This document shows positions 35,487-46,793 of a DNA stretch of 64,000 nucleotides, in pieces. Origin of the DNA: Tuctoria greenei (lineage: Eukaryota > Streptophyta > Magnoliopsida > Poales > Poaceae); assembly GCA_036927565.1 (NCBI GenBank), contig JAYESD010000002.1:221715882-221779881 (forward strand), given 5' to 3'. Each line of letters begins with the position of its first letter. Positions within the stretch are counted from its first letter, which is position 1. Under the pieces are notes generated by a model that saw only the letters and a program-made list of their open reading frames with translations, searched no databases and was not told where the DNA came from. Made by a program: the position numbers and the translations under genes.

Positions 35487-36639
35487 ACAAGTATAGTCAT
35501 GTTTATGCTAAATATGTTGGATCGCTGCACAAGAATCCATAAACTTGTGCGTGGATGCCCAAATGTCTTGTGACTAACCTCAAATAGCCCAACCAAGTTT
35601 GGATACCTAAAACAAAAGCCTAAACTTGTTTTCCAGGCACATTCCTCCAGTAGATCAAAATGGGTGCTAGATAGTGGATGCAACAACCACATGACCGGAG
35701 AGAGAAAAATATTCATCGATTATGAAGAAAATAATGATCGAAGTAAAGGCATCTTCTTTGGCGATAATAGTAAATGGATAATACTTGGTATCAGTAAAAT
35801 AACAATCTCACCTCAACATTCTCTTTCTCATGTTTTACACGTTGATTATCTTTATTATAACCTCTTGTACATCTCACAACTTTGTGAGAAAGGTTATAAT
35901 TGTTATTCACTAAAGAGGTTGTGATCGTCTTTAGAAGGAGTGATGACTAAATGCCCTTCAAGGGTGTATTGCAGGGAAAGCTTTATCTAGTGGCTTTACC
36001 ACGGATTAAAGTCAACTTGATACATGCTTTATGGCAAAAATCAACATGGGGTGGCATAGAAGGCTAGACATGTTGGTATTGAGGAAATTGCAAAAACTTC
36101 TAAAGGGGGATCACATTCGTGGATTAATGAATGTTGTGTTTTAGAAATATAAGCATTGTAGTGCATGTCAAGTGAGGAAGCAAATTGGAGCACCTCATCC
36201 CGCGAAGAACATGATGACCACAACAAGACTCTTGGAGATGCTTCACATTGACCTCTTCAGTCCCATTGTTTACATAAGCATTGATGGTAACAAATATGGT
36301 CTTATTGTTGTTGATGATTTTTCTCGCTTCACTTGAATATTTTTCTTGCATGATAAGAGTGAAACAGAAGGTGTCCTCAAGAGATTTTTGGGGAGATCTC
36401 AAAATGAGTTCTCCTTAAAAATTAAGAAAATAAGAAGTGATAATGACACCAAGTTCAAGAACACTCAAGTGGAGGAGTATTGGACGAAGGAGACATCAAG
36501 ACCGAGCTTTCGGGTTCCTACTCTCCTGAACAAAATAGGGTGGCTGAAAGGAAGAATCGCAAACCCACCGAGATGGCTAGGACAATTCTCGATGAGTACA
36601 AATCTTGATAAATTTGAAGCAAGATCTCTTGATGGCATG
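35487..36639 (+). pseudogene. pol: Element A: end of gag, protease, integrase (broken)
   Basis: Continues A after element B. The gag end (WMPKCLVTNL, then PKTKA and a TAA near 35620) matches E1. Pol starts in another frame with KWVLDSGCNNHMTG (the DSG of the protease) at about 35660. Then come HVLHVDYLYYNLLYISQL, the zinc region (CSACQVRKQIGAPHPAKN), the core MLHIDLFSP and KIRSDNDTKFKN (both Asp), and a shifted Glu region (VAERKNR at about 36541). Several stops. The last 35 bases read NLDKFEARSLDGM, closer to type-2 elements than to E1. Confidence 0.85.
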
Positions 36640-37693
36640 TGTAGGGTCGAATAGCATGTGAAAAGCTACCAGAGGGGGGGGGGTGAATGGTAGATTAAAG
36701 CTTTTACGAGGAAGCAACAAAACCCCCTCGACAGAATACTAACTTGATAAAGAAACCATGTATGCAAGTGTTTTCAACGTGTTCGAACAAGACCAAACCA
36801 GAATAGATTGTAGAGAATCAAGCCACAAAGCTAATGCAACAAGAATCACGTGAAAGCGTCGAGTAGAGTTGGAGATGTGATCAAAAGACTAAGCAAAGGT
36901 CAATGTGTTATACCCGAGTAAAAACAGATCTGCTACGCTGCAAAGAAACTCATGTAGATAAAAAACTACAAAACCAATGACTGCGAAATTTTCATAGATT
37001 ATAGATAATTGAGTTGTGAATACAAAACAAAAAATAATCATGACAATTGCAGTAAAACTTGAGTTATGATAAAAGACCAAAGTAATGTCGCGCGGTGCAG
37101 AAACTCGTCGATAAAAACTTGCCAAAAACAAGTTGGATGAACAAGGCACAAAACTCTTATAAAAGTACTAACTTTATTTAATGAAACACAATATGAACAA
37201 CCACAAGTCATGCTCTCCACGAACCCTGGCACCATTGCTTATAAACCAGCCCTAACGTAGCTCCAATCCAACTAGGACTTTCTACTCCTACTTGGATTCA
37301 ACCAAAACATTCCATAACCGCTGTCTCTACGCAGATAGAATCAATCTTAAGACTTCCAAAAACCTTAGGAACATCTCAAACATTCCTAAAAAAATTCAAC
37401 TTCGTGCCCAACATGAAGTCTAACCAAAACCAACTCGATTACATAAACAAATCATAACCGCCTCAGCCGCAACCTGAGTGTGTTTTCCAGCCCGTTGGAC
37501 CTTTCCTGCCATATCTTCATGTCCATAACTGTTCTCCACGCATTGGAACAATGTTGCCATATCCATGCACCCGTTGGGCATGTGCAAACACTTTCGAAAA
37601 ATTCTCGATACCTTCATATGTATTGTTCTTGACCCAAACATGCTGCGTGACCTCCCGATCAACTCAACCAAAATTCCTCCCAAACTTGGTTGT
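36640..37693 (-). repeat. LTR fragment of element G (type 2), cut by element F
   Basis: Starts tgtagggtcgaatag and follows the minus-strand type-2 LTR through the polyadenylation and leader region, to caaacttggttgt at 37693, about two thirds of a full LTR. There the gypsy LTR of element F begins. No primer site adjoins its left end, so the left side is the insertion boundary into A. The rest (hairpin, motif repeats, LTR start) should lie beyond the window. Confidence 0.8.
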
Positions 37694-39268
37694 TGTCAGT
37701 GTTTTGGAAACCGACTAGTAAATTTGTATCGAATCACGTTTCTCTTCATATGGTGTTGGCTGTCATTATATATCAATTTCGACCATCAATATAGCTCAAT
37801 TATATGAGGGAATAAATATTTCTTGCACACATCATAGTTAGAAATAACCTAGTTCCACATGTACTTGGATAAAATGGTGCATGCAGGAATTTTATACAGA
37901 ATTGAAGTGAATTCAAGGGACGAATCCTAAAGAATACCATCCCAGCACATCAGACACCGACATGTGGCAGCACATGGCTCAAATGGCCCACCTACAGTAG
38001 TATCCGAGGGCATCCAATAGCGTAGTGCCCCAAAATGGTCAGAGGACCCACCTGTCAGCCACCTGAAGGAAGCACACAACGATTGGTGTCAGGACCATGT
38101 CGGCTGACTAGGGGGTCGGCCGACCCTTTCCTGATGCCAAACGCGGTCAACTTCCACGTGCCGACTCCCCATGGTGAGCTGATAGAGATGGAGACTGATT
38201 TGCGCGCTTTTGGTGGCGGTAACCGCCTCTACTCCGTGTATAATAGGGGGGAGGCCTCACACTACACAACCACTCAAGCATTCTCTCTTGTATACACTAG
38301 TTCTCCTAGTCCCTTAGTAGAGGTTGGCTATAAAGAGAGCCACTAGTCCCAAGTCCAAATTGGGAAAGATATGGCTCATGTATCTTTTATTTTATTTGTG
38401 ACATTATGCTTTATATTAATATCATTAGTTTTTACTTATTCATATACTTGGATGAAGTGCTCCTTGTTTGGTTGTGGGGTCCATATACGTGCTAGGTGTA
38501 GGTGTTCTTATGATCTAGTTATATTGCATTTATTATATTATCATAAACATCATACACCACCACTATAGTCTAATTAGGTGTTAATATGATTATGTTAACA
38601 TGATTAAGTTAGTGCTTGGTCCCAACATTGGTTTCAAAGATGTTGAGGTTAGTCATTGCCTAAGGAAGGTACTTGTACTACAGCTCTTAAGGTATTTACT
38701 TGTTATGTAAGCATGGTGCTTAGATAATTAAGTAGCATTGAATGTCTCATAGACCCACGGTTTGTAGGGGTAGGCAGCAGGAGGTGACGGCCCCGTCCGT
38801 CCTTCGTAATCCCCCATGTTCGGCTACACCGCATACTCGTGGCGAGAATCGTCTTAATATTCCTGGGGGTAAACCCGTTCCTCATATGTTGGACTGCTAA
38901 GCCCTAGTAATCGTAGTTAGCATAACCATGTGTACATTAGTTGACTATGCATATGAATACCTAAGGCACAGTAGGAGTAGCTCCATCTATAACTTAGCCT
39001 CCACTAGGACATTCTTACCCTTTAGAGTAGTTTGCTTAGGTGTGTGTCACACTAACCCTATTATCATCTTACCCCTGTTCTAATAAATACTTAGTGCCCT
39101 ATACCTTGATCATGAGAATAGTGTTCCCTTTACTTCACCGCCTTCCTTTGGGATAAATACGATACCCTTGGGAATACTCTTGGGTGAAATGCTACAATGG
39201 TATCTTTCATGCGCTTGTGGATCTCTTCTCTCACCAGAGATAGTCTGTGGTGTTAAGAAATACCAACA
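37694..39268 (+). repeat. 5' LTR of element F
   Basis: 1575 bp, starts tgtcagtgttttgg and ends gaaataccaaca, then agcattttcggcgccgttg, the same LTR-spacer-primer layout as element C. Contains a palindromic gtcggccgacc block (about 38120) and TATA-like gtataata near 38237. The open frame 38371-38568 inside it is not a gene. Confidence 0.8.
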
Positions 39269-39276
39269 AGCATTTT

Positions 39277-39293
39277 CGGCGCCGTTGCCCGGG
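39277..39293 (+). other. Primer binding site of element F (Asp tRNA)
   Basis: cggcgccgttgcccggg, near the tggcgccgttgccgggg consensus of Athila and Tat elements. Confidence 0.85.
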
Positions 39294-42063
39294 AAGGCAC
39301 ATAGGTGAAGGATAGCTATTGCTTATGATTATGTTATAGGTACTAGTAGTTATTAGACAGGATTACCCTTGTTATGTTTCCTTTGTTGTTAGAAAACAGG
39401 GTAGTGTTTGGCTAGCCCATTCTTTGGGAAATCCAAAAAAGGATGCAAGAGATTAACTCCATTAGTACTTTAAGGCGTTTCTCAACAAATTCTTCCCGTT
39501 GGGCAACATCGTTGCTCACAACGGGAGGATTCTCCAGCTTTCGGTAGGAGCCAAAGGCATCTATCCCCAAAGCTTGGGGGAGACTCCAAGATTATATCTT
39601 AGTTTACCTTCACCATGGGCGTGGATATTTCGTTCATTGTCTAACAATCCTACAATGGGCTGAATTTGTTGACCCGTGGTCAATAACTCTTCTCATTCAT
39701 CATGAGAAAGATGAAAATTTAACGGAGAAGAAGTTCACCATTCAAAGGGGTGGATGCACGAATGCTTCAGTTCCGTTGGCATGGCATGCACACCAGCGAC
39801 AAGGTGGACATGCTAGCCACGGAACTAGACCTCTTATTGAAAGATCAAGAAGGTGAAATCAATGGAGAGGTGTTTGGATGATCCAAGCCATGAATATTCA
39901 CATGTTTTTTGAAAATCTATGTCACCATAGGATTCTTGGGGATTTATTTCCCTAAGACCCATGAGGATCTTTCATTCCCAAACAACTCCAAAGGCCACCA
40001 CCAACTAGGAGGTCAAATGTGGAATCAATACAATCAAGGAGGCTATGTGAATTTGAATTCTAGCGAATTCAACTTCAACTAGCCTACATTTATGTATCTT
40101 TTCCATGGCCAAGGAGAAATCATTGACATGCTAATAAACCATTTGGCCAAGTGCAAACCACTTTGAAAAGCATTCAAGATCCAAGGGTTCCATAATCACT
40201 TGTTGAACCCTACACTTCGACCAAACCCATGCAACTTTGGGAAAAATGAAACTGTGGATGAAGCATTTATTGTTTGATTGTGGAGTCCACATGTCATTAT
40301 GCCCAAGGAATCCTCTTGATCCTATATCAAGCTTGGGTTGAAACAAAGGAATATCTTGAAGGTCGAAGCGACATCCCCATAAGTGGACATCCTCATTTGC
40401 CTTTATGCGGAATGAGGAGACTTCGTCATGTCATCCACAATGACATTCTAAGAAGACGGAGAAGCAAGGCCATTAAAATGGCCCATGTCCACTGAGCCTC
40501 CAAATGGAGAATGGTGAAATAAGGACGAGCCTCACCAGGCCCATAAAAAACATCTTTTAGAAGGAAAGGTCGTTGCAATATCAACAAGTACCCATCAAGG
40601 CAACGAAGAGGCTAGGGCCACCACGTGCCCCAGTTGTCCAAATGGAAGCCAAAGGAGGTTTGACATGTCAACAAGAGAAGTCATCTATGCTTTTATATCC
40701 GGGCATGGACGAACATCATCAGGCTAAACAGGAAGAGGTAAGTCCCGCTCGTCGGACTTCAAAAATTCAGTGAGTCCTTGCCAATAGGTTAATTGGTAGT
40801 TATCTCATATTTGATTTTCCAATTATGTATTTGAATTTCCCATAAAACCTTGCATTTGCATTTAGCATGTTTGAATTTTCACACTTGCGTGTTGGAAAGT
40901 AAAATCTCCAACCAACCTAAAATTAAAATTTGGAGTTAGAAAATAAATTTATTTGGATATGAACTTTGGGCATAACCACTTGAATTCATCTTCCAAATTT
41001 AAGACAAAAATATTTCCCTTAATCCTCATTGCATTTGCACGTTGTTTCAAGTTGGGCAAACAAATTTGACAAAGGGTTCAATTTGCTTTTTGGCTAATGT
41101 AACCCGTTTTTGAGTTGTTTCTTTTGTTCTCTATTTTAGTGCAGCCAAGACAAAATTTGTAAAGAGGTTGGAAGGCCTCATTGAGCCTAACACACCATCA
41201 GGAGAATTTAAGTGCATATCCCTCCACCGATCTCATTTTGAGTTCATTGTGCAGGAATGCTCAAGATGGTGTCTTGATGGAGGAGCAAGATGAAGCTCAT
41301 TCAACTCCAACCTCAACTTGGCAAAATGTGTCAAATATGAAGGCTACACCAAAATCCATGGTCGTGAATTTCTCACATAACGACCTTCAACCCGAACTGC
41401 TCTTCAATTGAGGTATGACTTTAGAATTTTCCGTCGTTCGAATTGGATTAGGATTGGGTGATTTTTTGTTGCCTGGACGAGGAAGGTTTATAGCTCTTCA
41501 TCATTCAATTCATATGCATCCTCACGAGAGTAAGTGTTGGCATTGCTTTTTTATTTTTCAAACGAAATTCCACCTTACTTGGGAATAAATTTAAACAAGT
41601 ACCTAAAATTTCATAAACATTGTTTAAATTGACTTAGACATTTTCTGCCTAGGTTTAGTAAACAAAGCTTATGGAATAATTTAATTGTCGAATTGGCATG
41701 TAGCAACCTAGGAATAGTGATGTCCATAATTTTGAGTTGAAACTCATTCACACATTGATCACTAAATTTTAAATTCCTAGGCAAGAAATAAAAAATGATC
41801 ACGAGGATAAAATTGAGAATCTTGTTTGCCATAATCCACATAATAAGAATTTTCTCTTGTAAAAAGTAAAAATAGTTAGAAAATTTTAAAGATGAATGAA
41901 TCAATAGAGTGTACATCTATCACTTGCATTGCTATGAGTAGGAGCTTTAGAAAATGTGCAAATCGATTTATTTATAAAGCTCCACTCCTATATCAATGAA
42001 CATCACAATGTTTATGGAGGCACTCGAATTTGACCCTGATATATCTTTGATTGTTTTTGTTCA
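39294..42063 (+). other. Internal region of element F, no intact gene
   Basis: Short gag-like hints only: DMLATELDLLLKDQEG-like text near 39810-39860 and an asparagine/glycine-rich NQYNQGGYVNLNSSEFNFN stretch near 40020-40080, both out of any long frame. A tract agcttgggggagactcc at about 39572 resembles the purine-rich text of Athila-like elements. From 40790 on it is AT-rich and I see nothing recognisable; open frames up to 121 codons look like chance. Confidence 0.5.
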
Positions 42064-43652
42064 TGAATGTAGCCTAGAGGGGGGGGGGTGAATAAACTTT
42101 TTGAACTTTTTGTCGGAACCTGAAACACTTAGCAACCTGATCAAACACAGAGAAATTGGACTAGTCCGGTAGTGTGCGGACTAGTCCGGTGTGTGCGGAC
42201 TAGATCGATCAAGTTTGATTGATGATTTCGATCCAGGTACTCTATGCAGCGGAAATTGAGTTACAAATAGAGTGTATTGCTTCAATAGAACTAGATGTAG
42301 CACAAGTTAACTTTAGTTTAAAATTTTTAACTCAAGTTGAACAAGATTGAGCAAACCCTAGATTACGATGAATTGAAAGAACAAAAGCAATGGACACAAT
42401 GATTTTTATCCCATGGTTCGATTCCACGGAGGAAATCTACATCCACGTTGAGGAGCCCGCAAAAGGACCGGGTATTCACCAACCCTACCCTCGTCGAATC
42501 ACCACAGAGGCCGATTCTCTTCTACTAATCACAAAGGGGGTAAAATAACCGTGTTCAAGGGGCCTTCTCACAAGTTGAGGGCTCCCCAAGATTTTCAAAT
42601 CAAAACACCACCAAACACACTCGAAAAGTATGCAATGAAACAGCGAGAGTGTGTGAGAGAATCAAACCCAAGAGCTCAAGTCGTGAAGAACGTGTCTCTC
42701 CTTTGATCCATGGTTAATCCTCAAGAATTTGATCTTTCTTGTGTTGAATTGTGTAGAGAGACATGTTTTCTGGACTCTTGGAAGATGTGACAGCGTAGGG
42801 GGTCAAGAGTGTTTGATTAGGGGCCGTACACCTCTATTTATACTAGGGTTTCCAAAGGTTACTGTTAGGGTTCGTGATGTCCGGACTAGTCCATGGTGGA
42901 CTCCGTACTAGTCCGGTGTGCGACGTGTGGGAAACCCTAAGTGTCCTGAATTGTTGGACTTGTCCGGCGATGAACGGACTAGTTTGATTTTGTCTCTGGA
43001 GTTGTTCGGACTAGTCCGGCACATATCGGGCTAGTCCGGCATGGAGAATCCCTTAGTGAATTGAGGACAAGTCGACACTTGGAGGACTTGTCCGATTTTA
43101 GTCAGAGAGGTTATTGGAATAGTCCGCATAATATTGGACTAGTCCATTGTCGTGGAAATTTTGAGGGGCTAAGGACAAGTCTGAAATTTGGGGGGACTTG
43201 TCCGATGTAGGTCAGTGAGGATTCCGGACTTGTTTGTGGAATATCGGACTTGTCCAATATTGATCAGAAGGATTATCAGACTAGTCCGGACTTTATCGGA
43301 CTAGTCCGGTGCGGACAAGTCCGTACTGGGAGGTTTGTCCGATCCTAGACAGAGAGCATATCGGACTAGTCCGGGGTACTTCAGACTAGTCCGGTCCTGT
43401 GAATCTGTGCAGTGAGAGTGTTTTCTTTTGCTTGAGCTCTTGGAGTGTGTTCCTCCAACACACTCTATACATAATGAGTATTCTATTCATCTCTTGAGCT
43501 CTTTTCAACTTGATTCATCACACTCCTTTCTTTTTGCGCTTACTTCATAATTTCATCAAAAAACATGCGCTCATCTCAACAATTTGGTTAGGATCTCATT
43601 TGTTTGTCATAAATCAACCAAAACCCACAAGGGATGCATAGGATCACTTTCA
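42064..43652 (-). repeat. 3' LTR of element E3, with palindrome array
   Basis: 1589 bp; element-strand ends tgaaagtgatcc and ctacattca. TATA box (tatttata in plus, 42835-42842). Between about 42150 and 43400 it holds many copies of cggactagtccg and the variant cggacaagtccg. The start region (gggttttggttgatttatga) matches the start of the E1 LTR at 45208. Confidence 0.88.
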
Positions 43653-43668
43653 ATCTCCCCCTTTTTGG
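43653..43668 (-). other. Polypurine tract of element E3
   Basis: atctccccctttttgg in plus, i.e. ccaaaaagggggagat on the element strand, directly before the LTR start. It is the same tract type as in the other Sireviruses here. Confidence 0.88.
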
Positions 43669-44163
43669 TGACTGATGACAACCAATTGACATTTCAAAAA
43701 TATGATTAAAAATCCATATTTTCATAAAATGTGCACATATGAGCTTGAAATAAGTTAAGCAATGAAAACATAAGACATATGTGCACTCTTTATGGTGGGG
43801 TGCAAGACTACGTGTGTGTGAGCAATAATCGTAACAACAACAAGCATATATGTCAATCTCAAAGCGTAAACCTAGATTGCATCACAGAATTATCACAAAC
43901 TCCATAAACATGACTTAGATCCATAATAAGAGCATAATAGCAGTTTTACAACCCAAAAACATAATAGGGATCAGTTTTACAACCAAAAAAGATAATAGAG
44001 ATCAGTTTTACAACCCAAAAGCATAACAGAAATTAGAAGATGCAAATGGAGCTCTCGTCTCTCAAACTACAGCTAGACCTAGTGACTCCCCATCAATCCC
44101 CCCCCCCTTTGGCATCAAGGCACCAAAAAGAAGGAGAGGAGGGATCTAGCAGTCGCCGTCGAC
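43669..44163 (-). other. 3' untranslated spacer of element E3
   Basis: Non-coding, between the third-ORF stop and the purine tract. It contains three imperfect direct repeats of about 35-40 bases (cagttttacaacccaaaa..., at about 43940, 43974 and 44004). I see no gene. Confidence 0.6.
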
Positions 44164-45189
44164 TCACTCCTCACTGTCGGTCCGCTCATCATCTTCATCT
44201 TCAGGCTGCAGAGGAGGAGGAGGAGCGGATATACTCGAAGTGCCCCCAACACCAAAATAGGCGAGTTCAGAGGGAGAGAGAGGTGGCATCTTAGAGAAGT
44301 CTAAAGCTGAATGATCAGAGATAGCGGGAGATCCAATAGGCTCGATATCCAGCTTCTGGAAAATATGCTTGACATTTTCCTTGACATACTTCATGTCCGC
44401 TTCCTTGCCTTGTTCAACTTATGAAGCTTCACTTCAGCCTTTTTGCAGGAGCAAAAAATGGTGGCCAAGTACTTCAAAATACCACTAGAAGACCCTCTTT
44501 GAGGAGGGGCCCTAGTAGTGGGAGCAGTCCTGGCATCTTCTTGAGCTCTCCTCGAAGCCTCTTTACTTGACACTGGAGATGGAGCAACTGGGAGAGTGGC
44601 TTGGGAAGGCTTCTAAGGCCTCAAGGGAGTGTGCTCCACATCCTTCACGAACCCAATTCCTGGGACTTTCTCAATCATAAACATGAGGTAGGCTGCATAG
44701 CCACAGGAACGGTACGGTGTGTAGGAGATATTCACCATGTCATTCCAGATGTAGTCCAAGACATCAAACTTCCTGTTTTGGCTTATCACCTTCAGCAGTG
44801 TCCTTAGATAGCCTTGGACACTTCTTGCATCTCCATCTTTTAAAGCTATGGTCTTCCTCAGCAACCTACTGAGAACCATGAAGAAAGCCTTAATGTTCTT
44901 GGTCGATGGAGGGTTGAACTTTAGGAGGGTGTCATATAGGAACTCCATCTTGTCCATCTCCAGGACGCCAATGTTATGGATGATGAGCTCATTGCTGCTA
45001 GTGTCTTCTAGGTGAAGCAGTCTTGCAAACTCATTATATGTAACAGTATACTTGGATCCATGTGTCATCCAAGTCACCCATTTCTCTTCATCACTAGCAA
45101 AGTAGCAAGTTGCATAGAATTGAGCGATGACTTCATCATTCCAGTTGCACCTAAAAGCAAACAAATCTTTGAGCCCATGCCTCTCCACA
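44164..45189 (-). pseudogene. Element E3 third ORF (plant transposon-protein domain), broken
   Basis: Lies downstream of pol, where Sireviruses may carry an extra or env-like gene. From 45189 down it is open for about 190 codons: ERHGLKDLFAFRCNWNDEV, QFYATCYFASDEEKWVTWM, YTVTYNEFARLL, FMVLSRLLRKTIAL, YAAYLMFMIEKV. This is the domain annotated as putative plant transposon protein in many plant genomes (PF20167-type, from memory). A TAG at 44613 and a frame change near 44394 break a basic tail that ends DDERTDSEE at 44164. No membrane segment is evident. The apparent ATG at 45200 lies in the E1 LTR and is not original. Confidence 0.78.
45185..45189. repeat. Target-site duplication of E1, left copy (ccaca)
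   Basis: Five bases before the E1 LTR. The second copy is expected after E1's 3' LTR, right of the window, so this is a prediction. Confidence 0.6.
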
Positions 45190-45450
45190 TGAAAGTTCAT
45201 CTAGGACTCCCTTGTGGGTTTTGGATGATTTATGACAAGCAATTGGGATCCTAACCTCTTTGTTGAGATGAGTGCAAGATTTAAACAGGAAAATGAGCAA
45301 AGTGCCAAAAAGGAGGAAGAATGAGGAGCAAAGTGGAAATGAGCTCAAGGAAGAAAAATAGTAGATCATTGTGTATGGAGTGTGTTAAGGAAACACATCC
45401 CAAGAGCTCAATCACAATGAAACACACACATTGCACAAAGTTACACAGGA

Positions 45451-45930
45451 TCGGACTAGTCCGATTGACACCGGACTAGTCCGATATCCTTTCTGCACGA
45501 AATCGGACAAGTCCGATATCCATCGGACTAGTTCGATATCCTTTCTGACCAGAATCGGACTAGTCCTCCCTAGTGAGAACTAGTCACACTTCACAAGTCA
45601 CACAAAATCGGACAAGTCCGATCGCAACCAGACGAGTCCGATATTCTTTCTGATCCAAATCGGACAAGTCTGATGTTTGCACGGACTAGTCCGAAATAGC
45701 ATTTGATCTGAATCAGACAAGTCCTCCAAGTGCGGAATTGTCATCCTATACACTTAGCGTTTCACATGTCTGGACAAGTCCGATGACTATCGAACTAGTC
45801 CGAAGATTTCCAGTAGCGAAATCGGACAAGTCCGCTCCTAGCCGGACTAGTCCGATATTTCGGGACATTTAGGGTTTGCTACACACAGCACACCGGACTA
45901 GTCCGGTGACCACCACGGACTAGTCCGATC
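45451..45930. repeat. Palindrome array cggactagtccg in the E1 LTR
   Basis: About twenty exact or one/two-mismatch copies of cggactagtccg or cggacaagtccg spaced 15-60 bases apart, just upstream of the TATA box. Each is a self-complementary 12-mer rich in CG and CNG methylation sites. From memory, palindromic CG/CHG-rich repeats in the regulatory part of the LTR are described for maize Sireviruses; here the core sequence is clear. Confidence 0.88.
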
Positions 45931-45964
45931 TTTCTGAACCCTAACGATCACTTTTAGAAACCCA

Positions 45965-45972
45965 TATAAATA
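45965..45972 (+). promoter_or_regulatory. TATA box of the E1 LTR
   Basis: tataaata followed by gagttgtacgg; the same text is found in E3 in reverse (42835-42842). It should start the genomic transcript of E1 just after the palindrome array. Confidence 0.75.
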
Positions 45973-46742
45973 GAGTTGTACGGCCATATTTCACAGCCTC
46001 TCGAATGCTAGCGCCGTCACACCTCCCAAGAGTCTCAAAAACCACATCTCTCCACAAAATTAAGTGCAACAAAGATCAATCCTTTAAGGATTCACTCTAG
46101 TTCATTGGAGAGACACATTCAACACCCCATTGAGCTCTTGGTTTGATTCTCTAACACACTCTTGTGATTCATTTGTAATTTTTGAGTGTGTTCTTGGTGA
46201 TATTTTGTGTTGTAATCCAAGGGAGCTCTAAACGTGTGAGAAAGCCCCTTGAATTTGGTTATTCACCCCTTTGAGATAAGTGGAAGAGGATTGGCCTTTG
46301 TGGCGATCCGACGAGGGTAGGGTTGGGAAGACCCGGTCCTTTTGTGGGCTCCTCAACGTGGATGTTGGTTGCCTTTGTGGGAACCGAACCACGGGATAAA
46401 TCTCTTGTGTTCTCTGTTGTGTTCATTGTTCCTACTTCATATCAATCTAGGGTTACAAACTGATCTTGATTACTTTATGTTGAAATATCAAGTATAAGTT
46501 TGATTTGTGATATAACCTGATACATAAACTTGTGATACTTTGTTTAATCGTATACTTCCGCTGCATATATTGAAGAACAAAGTTAATTGATCAAACCTAA
46601 TCAATCTAGTCCGTATACACCGGACTAGTCCGCACTTTACCGGACTAGTCCGACTTCTCTGTTTTTGAACTGGTTGTTAAGTGTTGTAGGATCCGACAAT
46701 TTTCAAAAAGGACTACTCACCCCCCTCTAGGCCACATTCAAT

Positions 46743-46754
46743 TGGTATCAGAGC
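46743..46754 (+). other. Primer binding site of E1 (initiator-Met tRNA)
   Basis: tggtatcagagc, exact, two bases after the LTR end and 39 bases before the gag ATG. Confidence 0.95.
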
Positions 46755-46793
46755 GGGTTCTTCAAGAAAGAGACTAATCGCTCGAAGGAGATC

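Larger units (their letters stand above)
1041..36639 (+). mobile_element. Element A: decayed Ty1/copia Sirevirus, host of the left nest
   Basis: A partial type-1 copia element whose pieces are 1041-2695, 4450-5532 and 35487-36639. Gag, zinc knuckle, protease and integrase pieces follow in the right order on the plus strand and align with the better-kept element E1. It is split by a solo LTR (2696-4444) and by element B (5533-35481). Its pol stops at 36639, where the LTR of element G begins; no reverse transcriptase or 3' LTR of A is seen. Many in-frame stops (CAG to TAG, CAA to TAA) show long decay, so it is the oldest layer of this nest. Confidence 0.85.
37694..42063 (+). mobile_element. Element F: gypsy-type LTR element, coding-poor, left half only
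   Basis: 5' LTR (37694-39268), Asp-tRNA primer site and about 2.8 kb of internal DNA. The internal part has faint gag-like text but no clear pol, so it may be a non-autonomous or badly decayed element. It is cut at 42064 by element E3. No 3' LTR is seen; it is expected right of the window. Confidence 0.75.
42064..45189 (-). mobile_element. Element E3: type-1 Sirevirus, minus strand, 3' end only
   Basis: 3' LTR (42064-43652), purine tract, spacer and the C-terminal part of the third ORF (44164-45189). At 45190 it is cut by E1. Its LTR aligns with that of E1 (same cggactagtccg palindromes, TATA region and ends). Its gag, pol and 5' LTR must lie right of the window. Confidence 0.85.
45190..46740 (+). 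repeat. 5' LTR of element E1
   Basis: 1551 bp, tgaaagttcatctag to gccacattca, ending two bases before the primer site. Aligns with the reverse-oriented E3 LTR. The first 250 bases are purine-rich; a palindrome array follows (45451-45930), then TATA box and leader, with two more palindromes at 46619-46652. Confidence 0.9.

Noticed and set aside
38371..38568. Hydrophobic 65-codon frame like a small membrane protein
   Set aside because: It sits within the LTR of element F, with no homologue seen and no supporting signals.
45451..46652. Regularly repeated palindrome resembling a CRISPR array
   Set aside because: Spacing is irregular (15-60 bases), the repeat is only 12 bases, there are no cas genes and the context is a plant LTR.
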